From positions 1 through 64,000 of the forward strand of contig NZ_LGSZ01000059.1 in the NCBI RefSeq assembly GCF_001298265.1: a stretch of DNA of 64,000 bases. Reading direction: 5' to 3'. The notes beneath the pieces were generated by a model. That model was not told the DNA's origin, ran no database searches, and worked only from the letters and a program-made list of their open reading frames with translations. Both the position numbers and the translations under genes were made by a program. Shown in pieces: positions 27,685 to 35,469 of this stretch. Source of the DNA: Allobosea vaviloviae. GTDB lineage: Bacteria; Pseudomonadota; Alphaproteobacteria; Rhizobiales; Beijerinckiaceae. Each line of letters starts with the position of its first letter. The stretch's first letter is position 1.

Positions 27685-27722
27685 CATCCACGGCTGGCCG
27701 AGAAGTCACGCGGGATCCCTGC

Positions 27723-27804
27723 CGTCATTGCGAGCGCCGCGACATGATCCAGCACCGCAGCGCTCGACGCCTCCCTGGATCGCTTCGCCGCGCTCGCAAT
27801 GACG
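27723..27804. repeat. Intergenic palindromic repeat (GTCATTGCGAGCG type)
   Basis: CGTCATTGCGAGCG at the left is matched by CGCTCGCAATGACG at the right (27791-27804), with a GC-rich 54-base interior that can extend the stem. This type of GTCATTGCGAGCG element is widespread between genes in alphaproteobacteria. It sits between the MAPEG gene and the DUF2865 gene and may act as a transcription or mRNA-stability boundary. Confidence 0.7.
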
Positions 27805-27965
27805 ATAAGCGTGTCTCGCAGCAAAAGTTCTGCGCAAGCCCGTCGCGTTAAGCATCGCGGTCGTTTTGCCGCTCCGATCCTGTGCCGGCGTTGAACCTTA
27901 ACGAGAAGTAAACTACACCCGGCGGGCGGCGGACGAGTAAACAGGCGTAGGGTGGAGTCGACGCG

Positions 27966-29081
27966 ATGTTGCGTGTCCGAGACGTTGCGACGCAGGCTTC
28001 GACCTGCGCCGATAGAGCTGTCGCTGCGAGCGCTTCCGCCGAGAATCCGTCACAACACAGCCTGCCGCGAGCCGCCAGGCCGGCAAGGCTCGCCGCATTG
28101 GGCGCGCTGGGCCTCGCACTGGGCGCCGGCGGGGCCGTCTTCACGGTGTCCCTGGTTCAGGCCGAGGACGACGCAGGCATCCGCGCCTTTCACCGCCAGG
28201 AAGCGGCCAGCCGCCAGGCTGGAGGCTATCAGGCCACACCTCAACAGCCACAGCCGCGCGCCTACGCCTATGCCCCGTCGCGCTCCGGCTGGCAGATTCC
28301 GCTGCTCCGCATGGAGTCGGATGGCCGCATCGCGCATCCGCCGGTCGATCTGAACCCGTTCCGCCAGCGCGTGGTGGTCCACGGCCAGAAACGGCAGCCC
28401 AAAAGCGTCGCCCATGTCCGGCTCGACACCGTCTCCGGCGCGGCCGACGTCGCGAGAACGATCTGCGTGCGCCTCTGCGATGGCTTTCACGCACCACTCG
28501 GCTATCTGCGCACCGCTTCCGACATGAAAGCTCATGAAGCGCTGTGCCAGGCGATGAACCCCGGCATCCCCGTCAAGGTGTTCCGCGTCTCTGCCGGAGC
28601 CTCCGACATCGGCAACGCCCAGGCTGCCGACGGCAAGCGCTACGGCGCCCTGCCGATGGCCTACAGCCATGAGAGCACGCGCGACGCGGCCGCCTGCCGT
28701 CCCGCCATCGTCCAGGCCGGCGAGCGCCGCGTCTCGCTCCTGCGCGATTTTACCTTGCGTCCCGGCGACAGTGTCGTGCTCGACGGCAAAGTCCGAACCT
28801 TCGCGGGCGGCTCGCGCTGGCCCTACAGCGCGCGCGACTTCCGCGACTTCCGCAGCGCGTCGGAACTCAGCAAGGGCCAACGCAAGCAGATCGACGACCG
28901 CGTCGGCATCTCCCGCATGGAGGCCGAGGCCCGTGGCCTGCGCCGGCAGATGCGCCTGCGCGAGGCAAGCCTCCACGATGACAATCTGGCCAGCGACGCC
29001 GTCGGCGGCTTCACCCTGCGCGGCTCGCTCGATCCGGTCAGGCGCGGCCCTGTCCGCGTGATTTCGCTCCTGGTCCCTTGA
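27966..29081 (+). CDS. DUF2865 domain-containing protein
   Basis: A 371-residue protein typical of Rhizobiales. An N-terminal hydrophobic segment (RLAALGALGLALGAGGAVFT, ~residues 41-65) serves as membrane anchor or signal sequence. A Gln/Pro/Tyr-rich linker follows, then the DUF2865 core around ARTICVRLCDGFHAPLGYLR, with conserved Cys pairs (TICVRLC; ALCQAMNP; AACRPAIV). The C-terminus is basic. The family function is unknown; it is probably a periplasmic or envelope protein. The first ATG at 27966 is used. It stands alone, with a palindromic repeat upstream and the iron-transport promoter region downstream. Confidence 0.85.
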   Translation: MLRVRDVATQASTCADRAVAASASAENPSQHSLPRAARPARLAALGALGLALGAGGAVFTVSLVQAEDDAGIRAFHRQEAASRQAGGYQATPQQPQPRAYAYAPSRSGWQIPLLRMESDGRIAHPPVDLNPFRQRVVVHGQKRQPKSVAHVRLDTVSGAADVARTICVRLCDGFHAPLGYLRTASDMKAHEALCQAMNPGIPVKVFRVSAGASDIGNAQAADGKRYGALPMAYSHESTRDAAACRPAIVQAGERRVSLLRDFTLRPGDSVVLDGKVRTFAGGSRWPYSARDFRDFRSASELSKGQRKQIDDRVGISRMEAEARGLRRQMRLREASLHDDNLASDAVGGFTLRGSLDPVRRGPVRVISLLVP

Positions 29082-29204
29082 TCGCCGAGGCTATCGGGCC
29101 CTCGCCATCGCTCCGAGACGCAGCCAAAGCGGCTCTCTGTCCGAGACGCCCGTTCGTTGGCAGGCGCAGCTCGCCCATGGCGAAGCGGCGGCACGCTGAA
29201 GAAC

Positions 29205-29248
29205 TTTAGAATAATCCTAATCTCATATCAGTTTAGAATTGATTTAAC
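29205..29248. promoter_or_regulatory. Two tandem ICE-like (Irr) iron-control boxes
   Basis: TTTAGAATAATCCTAAT (29205-29221) differs at two positions, and TTTAGAATTGATTTAAC (29232-29248) at three, from the Rhizobiales iron control element TTTAGAA-N3-TTCTAAA as I recall it. They are 27 bases apart start to start in the only A/T-rich stretch of this region, immediately upstream of a ferric-iron binding protein gene. Irr, the Fur-family heme-sensing regulator of Rhizobiales, binds such sites. Confidence 0.6.
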
Positions 29249-29274
29249 CGATTGATACAACACGCTTTTTTGTG

Positions 29275-29303
29275 TTGACGCCCGTTCGGCCGGCCTCTAC
29301 CGC
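29275..29303 (+). promoter_or_regulatory. Putative sigma-70 promoter of the iron transporter
   Basis: TTGACG (29275-29280) and TACCGC (29298-29303) are separated by 17 bases, a plausible -35/-10 pair with transcription starting near 29310. A small dyad CAACAC/GTGTTG (29258-29263/29272-29277) overlaps the -35 box and could be another regulator site. The two ICE-like boxes lie 27-70 bases upstream. Confidence 0.4.
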
Positions 29304-29350
29304 TCCGCCTGCAATGCGAAGAACGGGCCTTGAACCCGAAGGAGCGAACC

Positions 29351-30364
29351 ATGATTCACGCAACCCGCCTGTCGACTGTGGCGTTGGCCTGCTGCCTGCT
29401 GGCAGCGCCTGCCTTGGCCCAGAGCGTCAACCTCTACACGACCCGTGAGCCCGCCTTGCTCAATTCGGTTCTGGATGCCTTCACCAAGGAAACCGGCGTC
29501 AAGGTCAATGCCGTCTTCCTCAAGGACGGCCTGCAGGAACGCATCAAGGCCGAAGGCGCCAACAGCCCGGCCGATGTGATGCTGGTGGTCGACGTCGGCG
29601 AGATCAACGCGGCCGTGGATGCCGGTGTGACCCAGCCGATCAAGTCTGCGGTCGTCGATAAGGTGGTGCCGGCGCAGCTCCGCGGACCCGGCGACAATTG
29701 GGTGACCCTGACCAAGCGCGCCCGCATCGTCGTCGTCTCGAAGGAGCGCGTCGGCCAGGACGCCATCACCTATGAGGACCTCGCCGACCCCAAATGGAAG
29801 GGCAAGTTCTGCATCCGCGCCGGCCAGCACCCCTATAACAATGCCTTCTTCGCAGCCTATCTCACCCGCCACGGTGCCGAGAAGACCGAGGCCTATCTCA
29901 AGGCGCTGAAGGCCAATCTCGCACGCAAGCCCGGCGGCGGCGACCGCGACGTCGCCCGCGACATCCTCTCCGGCCAGTGCGACATCGCCCTGATCAACAC
30001 CTATTACATCGGCCTGATGAGCGTCGCGAAGAACGAGCAGAAGGGCTGGTACGACGCGATCAAGCCGCTCAAGACCACCTTCGCCGGCGGCGGCACCCAT
30101 GTGAACGTCTCTGCCGCCGCCATCGCCAAAAACGCGCCCAACAAGGACAATGCCGTCAAGCTGGTGGAGTACATGCTCAGCGAGAAGGCACAGGCGCTGT
30201 ACGCTGACGGCAATTTTGAGTTCCCGGTCAACCAGGACGTCAAGGAGAGCGCCGCGGTGAAGCTGCTCGGCACGATCACCCCCGACACCACCCCGCTCGG
30301 CGACGTCGCCAGGAACCGCAAGGCTGCTGCGGACCTCGTCGACAAGGTCGGCTTCGACAATTGA
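29351..30364 (+). CDS. Ferric-iron ABC transporter, periplasmic binding protein (FutA/FbpA type)
   Basis: A 337-residue type-2 periplasmic binding protein. The signal peptide is TRLSTVALACCLLAAPALAQ, with cleavage just before SVNLYTTREPALL. Family markers are VFLKDGLQERIKAEG, PADVMLVVDVGEINAAVDAG, AITYEDLADPKWKGKFCIRA and the iron-ligand tyrosines of INTYYIGLM. It delivers Fe3+ to the permease encoded by the next gene (TTGA overlap). ATG 29351 follows AAGGAGCG. Upstream lie two ICE-like boxes, so it is probably iron or heme regulated through Irr. Confidence 0.94.
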   Translation: MIHATRLSTVALACCLLAAPALAQSVNLYTTREPALLNSVLDAFTKETGVKVNAVFLKDGLQERIKAEGANSPADVMLVVDVGEINAAVDAGVTQPIKSAVVDKVVPAQLRGPGDNWVTLTKRARIVVVSKERVGQDAITYEDLADPKWKGKFCIRAGQHPYNNAFFAAYLTRHGAEKTEAYLKALKANLARKPGGGDRDVARDILSGQCDIALINTYYIGLMSVAKNEQKGWYDAIKPLKTTFAGGGTHVNVSAAAIAKNAPNKDNAVKLVEYMLSEKAQALYADGNFEFPVNQDVKESAAVKLLGTITPDTTPLGDVARNRKAAADLVDKVGFDN

Positions 30365-32040
30365 GCCTGAGCGCTCCTTTCGCCAGCCAGCGACGGTCGC
30401 CACTGACGTGGCGGCCGTCGACGCGTTTCGTCTGGGCGTCGCTGCTCGGCGCGGGCCTCGTCGCCCTGCCGGTGCTGGCGCTCGCGATCACCGCCCTGTC
30501 CTCGCAGGCGGCATCGATCTGGCCGCATCTGGCGGCCAACGTCATTCCCGCTGCCCTGGCCGATACGGTGCTTCTGCTGCTCGGCGTCGGGGGGCTCTGC
30601 GCACTGATCGGGGTGGGTGCGGCCTGGCTGGTCACCCAGTACGAGTTTCCGGGCCGGCGCGCCTTCGAATGGCTGCTGGTGCTGCCGCTGGCGCTGCCGA
30701 CCTACATCACGGCCTATGTCTACGTCGAATTCCTCGGCTTCCAGGGCCCCCTGCAGGGGGCCTTGCGTGCGCTGACAGGGTGGCGCTCGCTGCGCGACTA
30801 CTGGTTTCCCGATCCGCGCAATCTCGCTGGTGCGATCTGCATCATGGCGATCGTGCTCTACCCATATGTCTATCTCAGCGTGCGGGCGCTCTTCGGCCTC
30901 CAGGCGGCCGCGATCGTCGAATCGGCCCGGACGCTGGGCGCCTCGCGCGGCAGGCTGTTCTGGCGGATCGGGCTGCCGATGGCGCGCCCTGCACTGGCAG
31001 CCGGCTTGACGCTCGCGCTGCTCGAGACGCTGAACGACATCGGCGCCAGCGAATATCTCGGCGTCCGCTCGCTGACGCTGTCGATCTACACGACCTGGGT
31101 CAACCGCAACTCGCTGCCCGGCGCGGCGCAGATTGCCTGCGTCATGCTGCTGCTCGTCGTCGCCCTGATCCTGATCGAAGGAAAGCTGCGCGGCCAGCGT
31201 CGCTTTGCCCTGCCCGTGCGCCAGCCGCGTGCCGTCGGGCGGGTGCCTCTGGCAGGACGCGCCGGGCTCGCCGCCAGCCTCGCCTGCGCCCTGCCGGTGA
31301 TGCTGGGCGCCGTGCTGCCGATCGGCTTTCTCGGCCTCGAGGTGCTGCGCCGCGATCCCTGGCAGCAATTCGACGCCGCCCTGCTGCGCAGCCTCCTCAA
31401 TGCCCTCGTCTTTTCCGGCCTCGCCGCCGGCATCGTCATCGCGCTCGGGATCGGCATCGTCGCCGCTGGCCGCCAGGGCCGCGAACCCTGGCTGCCGGCG
31501 CTGGCCCGCATTGCCTCGCTCGGCTACGCCGTGCCCGGCACCGTGCTGGCGCTCGGTCTCCTGGTGCCGCTGGCCGCCTTCGACAATGTCGTCGCCAATG
31601 CCGCGATACGCTGGCTGGGTGCCAATCCCGGACTGCTGCTGATCGGCTCGGGCGCGGCGCTCGTTCTCGCCTATGTCGTGCGCTTCCTCACGATCGCGGT
31701 CTCTGGCATCGAGAGCGGCCTGTCGCGGATATCGCCGCGCATCGACGACGCCGCCCGCACACTGGGCGCCAGCGCGCCGGAGGTGCTGCGCAAGCTGCAC
31801 TGGCCCCTTGCCCGCCCGGCCATCGCCGCCGCCGCCCTGCTCGTCTTCGTCGACTGCCTGAAGGAGCTTCCCGCGACCCTGCTGCTGCGTCCGCTGAACG
31901 TCGAGACGCTGGCGACCACCGTCTACGGCCACGCCGCGCGCGGCTCCTTCGAGGACGGCGCGCTGGCCGGCCTGTTGATCGTGCTCGCGGGCCTCTATCC
32001 CGCCATGAGGCTGGCGCGCGCCGGCGGCCAGCCCGGATGA
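30361..32040 (+). CDS. Ferric-iron ABC transporter, fused permease (FbpB type)
   Basis: 559 residues with two permease halves in one chain, as in FbpB/SfuB. Each half has the EAA-type loop: AAIVESARTLGASRGRLFWR in the first and RIDDAARTLGASAPEVLRKL in the second. Around twelve helices are expected (LVLPLALPTYITAYVYVEFL; IASLGYAVPGTVLALGLLVP). The start is TTG 30361, overlapping the stop of the binding-protein gene, so translation is coupled. No ATPase gene follows; the next gene is AsmA-like at 32319. The nucleotide-binding subunit must come from elsewhere. Confidence 0.92.
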   Translation: MSLSAPFASQRRSPLTWRPSTRFVWASLLGAGLVALPVLALAITALSSQAASIWPHLAANVIPAALADTVLLLLGVGGLCALIGVGAAWLVTQYEFPGRRAFEWLLVLPLALPTYITAYVYVEFLGFQGPLQGALRALTGWRSLRDYWFPDPRNLAGAICIMAIVLYPYVYLSVRALFGLQAAAIVESARTLGASRGRLFWRIGLPMARPALAAGLTLALLETLNDIGASEYLGVRSLTLSIYTTWVNRNSLPGAAQIACVMLLLVVALILIEGKLRGQRRFALPVRQPRAVGRVPLAGRAGLAASLACALPVMLGAVLPIGFLGLEVLRRDPWQQFDAALLRSLLNALVFSGLAAGIVIALGIGIVAAGRQGREPWLPALARIASLGYAVPGTVLALGLLVPLAAFDNVVANAAIRWLGANPGLLLIGSGAALVLAYVVRFLTIAVSGIESGLSRISPRIDDAARTLGASAPEVLRKLHWPLARPAIAAAALLVFVDCLKELPATLLLRPLNVETLATTVYGHAARGSFEDGALAGLLIVLAGLYPAMRLARAGGQPG

Positions 32041-32318
32041 GGGCGGCCAGCCCGCTTCGCCGGCTCGACAAGTCGCAGCCATCGGCCTAAACCGGGCAAC
32101 GCACGGGACATGATGCCGAAAGCCGGGCGCCGTATTTCGGTCGGCTTCATGCCCTCCCCATGGTGAGTGAGAGGCGGGCGTAGCCGCAGTCAGTATCGCT
32201 CCATGCGTCCGCTGACGACGCATCGTCTCGGCGGCACGGAAAGCCGCCCCAGAGCCGGTCGGAAGGTGCATACGTTCCCAACGCCGATCGATCCGAAAGC
32301 CCCTGATACCGCAAACTG

Positions 32319-34076
32319 ATGACACGACGCGCTTCGATCATCGTCTACAGCATCGTCATCATGCTTGGATTGCTCGGCCTGCAATCGTGGAGCATCGCGG
32401 TCGCGCGCGTCGAGAAGCACGTCATCGCCGCGATCGAGGCGCGCACGGGTCTCGTGGTAATGGGCCTCGACCGCGCCGAGATCGCGCTGCTGCCACTGCC
32501 GCGAATCAGCCTATCGAATGTCGGCTTCAGCCAGCGCGGCGGAGAGGTCTCTGGTCGCGCGCTGCGCATCAGGGCACGGCCCAAATTATTGCCCCTGTTG
32601 GCCGGGCGTGTCGATTTCGACAGGATCGACCTCGTCGCACCACAGATCGACGTCGCCGTCGCGCCGGGGAGCGAGGGCCTGACCGACTGGCTTGCGGCCC
32701 CGCTCGACTATCTCCAGGGCCTGCGCGGCCAGAGCCGGATCATCATCACCTCAGGCTCGATCTTCATGCGCTCGCAAGGCGCGATCGCGACCATCCTGCG
32801 CGACGTCAACCTCGTCCTCGACGAGCGCGAGGCGGAACAACCGCTGGCCGTTTCCGGCTCGCTGACCTGGCGCGGCGTTCCCGCCGAGGTCAATCTGCTC
32901 TGGCCGGTCGCAGCCGGACGCGGCCGGACCTCGCTCAGCGTGACCTCGTCGCTGCTGAAACTGAGCTTCGACGGTACGCGAAGTGCTGCGCCGGAACCCA
33001 TCACCACCGGGCAATTGAGCCTGGCGACGCGGGCGCTGCCGGAGCTGCTCGGCTGGTTCGGCGAACGGCCCAGGCTGGCCTCCGCGATCGGCGCATTCAG
33101 CCTCACCGCCGACGCGAGGATTCGGCCGCACGACATGGCCTTGAGCAGTGTCGTCGCCCGCCTCGACACGGACCGGCTCGACGGCGCGCTGAACGTGACG
33201 ATGTCGGGCGGGCGCCCATCGCTGTCGGGTACGCTGGCCGGCGCCGAGCTCGATCTCGGGCGGCTGGTCTCGCGCATGGACATCGCCGCGCCAGAGACTG
33301 CGCCGGGTGCCGCCGCCCTGCCCTTCGACACCTGGACTGCTCAGGACATCGACCTGCGCGTCTCGGTCGAGGCCGCCCGCCTCAACGGCGCCAAGCTCGG
33401 CGACGTTGCGACCTATCTCTTGGTCAAGACGGGGCGCTTCGAGACCGGCATCCTGCGCGCCAGCGCCTATGGCGGTAGCGTCAAGGGCCGGCTCCTCGCC
33501 ATGGCGACGCCCGACGGAATCGACGTCAAGCTCGTGGCCGGGCTGGACCGGATCAATCTCGGCCAGGCCGGGCTCGACCTGCCGCAGCTCTCACGCCTGA
33601 GCGGCACAGGCGGCCTCCAGCTTAGCCTCGACGGGCTCGGGCGCTCGCTGCCGGATGTGCTCGGCTCGTTCAATGGCAAGGCGACGCTGGCCCTGCGCCA
33701 GGGCGAACTCGGCGGCTTTGCCTTTGGCGACCTGCTGCGCCGGGCCGAGCGCAATCCGGGGCCGGCGCTGCGCGACTGGCGCCAGGGCAGGACAGCCTTC
33801 GAGACCGCCAGCGCCAGTGCCGTGATCGCCAACGGCCTGCTGACGCTGGGCGATGCGCAGGTCACGGGCCCCGGCTATCGCATGACCCTGATCGGCACTG
33901 CCTCGCTGCCGACGCAGACGCTCGACATGGCAGCGCTGCTCCAGCCGACGACTGGCGCGCTCCGGCTGCCCTTCAGCCTGACCGGCCCGATCGAGGCGCC
34001 AACCTTCGAGCTCGAGCCGGAATCGATGCTGCGCCCCACCGGAGCCGTCGGTGGCGGGCCTTTCCCGCTGCGCTGA
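32319..34076 (+). CDS. AsmA-family protein
   Basis: A 585-residue envelope protein. One N-terminal transmembrane helix (ASIIVYSIVIMLGLLGLQSW) anchors a long beta-rich periplasmic part with the AsmA N-terminal pattern (VEKHVIAAIEARTGLVVMGL, LPRISLSNVGFSQRGGEV) and the C-terminal AsmA region (GTGGLQLSLDGLGRSLPDVL, GKATLALRQGELGGFAFGDL, MAALLQPTTG). The family belongs to the bridge-like lipid transfer group that supports phospholipid delivery to the outer membrane. It is preceded by 278 bases without a gene. Full length for a Rhizobiales AsmA. Confidence 0.88.
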   Translation: MTRRASIIVYSIVIMLGLLGLQSWSIAVARVEKHVIAAIEARTGLVVMGLDRAEIALLPLPRISLSNVGFSQRGGEVSGRALRIRARPKLLPLLAGRVDFDRIDLVAPQIDVAVAPGSEGLTDWLAAPLDYLQGLRGQSRIIITSGSIFMRSQGAIATILRDVNLVLDEREAEQPLAVSGSLTWRGVPAEVNLLWPVAAGRGRTSLSVTSSLLKLSFDGTRSAAPEPITTGQLSLATRALPELLGWFGERPRLASAIGAFSLTADARIRPHDMALSSVVARLDTDRLDGALNVTMSGGRPSLSGTLAGAELDLGRLVSRMDIAAPETAPGAAALPFDTWTAQDIDLRVSVEAARLNGAKLGDVATYLLVKTGRFETGILRASAYGGSVKGRLLAMATPDGIDVKLVAGLDRINLGQAGLDLPQLSRLSGTGGLQLSLDGLGRSLPDVLGSFNGKATLALRQGELGGFAFGDLLRRAERNPGPALRDWRQGRTAFETASASAVIANGLLTLGDAQVTGPGYRMTLIGTASLPTQTLDMAALLQPTTGALRLPFSLTGPIEAPTFELEPESMLRPTGAVGGGPFPLR

Positions 34077-34166
34077 GGCGCTGTCTTCCCTGCTTCCGTT
34101 TCCCGCCGGATTCGGCTTGGATGCGGTCAAGGCCGCGCGACGGCCGCTCAGGCGAGGAACAGGCTC

Positions 34167-35372
34167 ATGAAATACTGGATCGCGGCCACGGCCGGCGTCG
34201 TGGGATGGATGGCGATGGCGATGATCGAGGCGCAGCCGGCAGCGGCCCAGAATGCGGTTGAGGATCTGATCACCGAGAAGAAGGTCTTCACCCTGCAAAG
34301 CTACACGACGCAGGGCGGCCGCACCCTCAAGGACGTCAAGGTCGGGTGGGAGAGCTACGGCACGCTCAACGCCGACAAATCCAACGCCGTCCTGATCTGC
34401 CACTTCTTCTCCGGCAACTCGCATGCAGCGGGAAAATACGACGCGAAGGACGCCGCGCCCGGCTATTGGGATGCGATCATCGGCCCAGGCAAGGCCATCG
34501 ACACCAACAAATACTTCGTGCTGTCCTCCGACACTCTGGTAAACCTCAACACTGGCGACCCGAAGACCACGACCACCGGCCCGGCCTCGGTCAATCCCGA
34601 CACCGGCAAGCCCTATGCGCTCGATTTCCCGGTGGTGACCGTCGGCGATTTCGTCAATGTCCAGAAGGCGCTGGTCGAAAGCCTCGGCATCAAGCGGCTG
34701 GCGCTGGTCGCCGGCCCCTCGATGGGCTCGCTCCAGACATTCGAGTGGGCGGCGAGCCATCCCGAGATGGTCGCCAAGGCGATGCCGGTGATCGGCGCGG
34801 GCGAGGCCGATGCGCAGCTCATCGCTTGGCTCGACGTCTGGGCCGCACCGATCCTCGTCGATCCCAACTGGAACAAGGGCGATTATTACGGCAGGACGCC
34901 GCCCAATGCCGGTCTCGCCAAGGCGCTGGCGGTGGTGACGCTGCAGGCCAACCATCAGGACTGGGCCAACGCCACCTTCGGCCGCCGTCCGGCCAAGGCG
35001 GAAGAGGACCCGGCCAAGGCCCTCTCCAACCGCTTCCAGATCCAGAGCATTCTCGACAACGCCGGCGAGGCCCGCGCCAAGGTCTCGGACGCCAATCACT
35101 TCCTCTATCTGGTCAAGGCGAACCAGCTCTTCGCCACTGGGGGCACCTCGCTGGCGGACGCAGCCACGAAGATCAAGGCGCCGGTTCTGCTGATCACCCA
35201 GCCGAAGGACCTGGTCTTCACCGCGGATGCGGTCGAGAAAACGGCGGAGACCCTGAGGAAGGGCGGCGTGTCGGTCACGCAGGCCTATCTGCAGGGCGCT
35301 CGCGGCCATCTCGACGGGGTGATCTCGATGAAGCAGGCCGAGGGCGCGATCCGGGCCTTCCTGGAAAAGTAG
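34167..35372 (+). CDS. Exported alpha/beta hydrolase, homoserine O-acetyltransferase (MetX)-like
   Basis: 401 residues. A signal peptide (IAATAGVVGWMAMAMIEAQP, then AAAQ cleavage) precedes a MetX-type alpha/beta-hydrolase: GGRTLKDVKVGWESYGTLNA, ICHFFSGNSHAAG, and the nucleophile elbow GPSMGSLQTFEWA with the catalytic Ser. ITQPKDLVFTADAVEKTA and RGHLDGVISM supply the Asp and His. Cytosolic MetX acetylates homoserine for methionine synthesis and has no signal peptide. Export argues for a different acyl-ester hydrolysis or acyl transfer in the periplasm. A shared inverted repeat follows. Confidence 0.85.
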   Translation: MKYWIAATAGVVGWMAMAMIEAQPAAAQNAVEDLITEKKVFTLQSYTTQGGRTLKDVKVGWESYGTLNADKSNAVLICHFFSGNSHAAGKYDAKDAAPGYWDAIIGPGKAIDTNKYFVLSSDTLVNLNTGDPKTTTTGPASVNPDTGKPYALDFPVVTVGDFVNVQKALVESLGIKRLALVAGPSMGSLQTFEWAASHPEMVAKAMPVIGAGEADAQLIAWLDVWAAPILVDPNWNKGDYYGRTPPNAGLAKALAVVTLQANHQDWANATFGRRPAKAEEDPAKALSNRFQIQSILDNAGEARAKVSDANHFLYLVKANQLFATGGTSLADAATKIKAPVLLITQPKDLVFTADAVEKTAETLRKGGVSVTQAYLQGARGHLDGVISMKQAEGAIRAFLEK

Positions 35373-35396
35373 GGCCGCCCGCCCGGTTACGACGCC

Positions 35397-35438
35397 GTCA
35401 TTCCGGACAAGCCGCACAGCGGCTGCGTCCGGAATGAC
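35397..35438. terminator. Bidirectional hairpin between convergent genes
   Basis: GTCATTCCGGAC (35397-35408) is perfectly inverted at 35427-35438, and the 18-base interior can pair further (GCCGC/GCGGC). It lies between the convergent hydrolase and caspase-like genes, so it can end transcription from both sides. It also resembles the dispersed palindromes of this genome. Confidence 0.6.
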
Positions 35439-35469
35439 ACCCGTTTTCGAGGGACCGGAGCAGGGCCCC

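Noticed and set aside
30004-32325. A 773-codon open frame antisense to the iron permease
   Set aside because: Rich in Arg, Gln and Gly with no recognisable motif. The plus strand encodes an obvious fused permease with both EAA loops.
34077-34166. A SAM riboswitch ahead of the MetX-like gene
   Set aside because: The 90-base spacer shows no SAM-II or SAM-I style conserved core, and the protein is exported, so a methionine link is doubtful.
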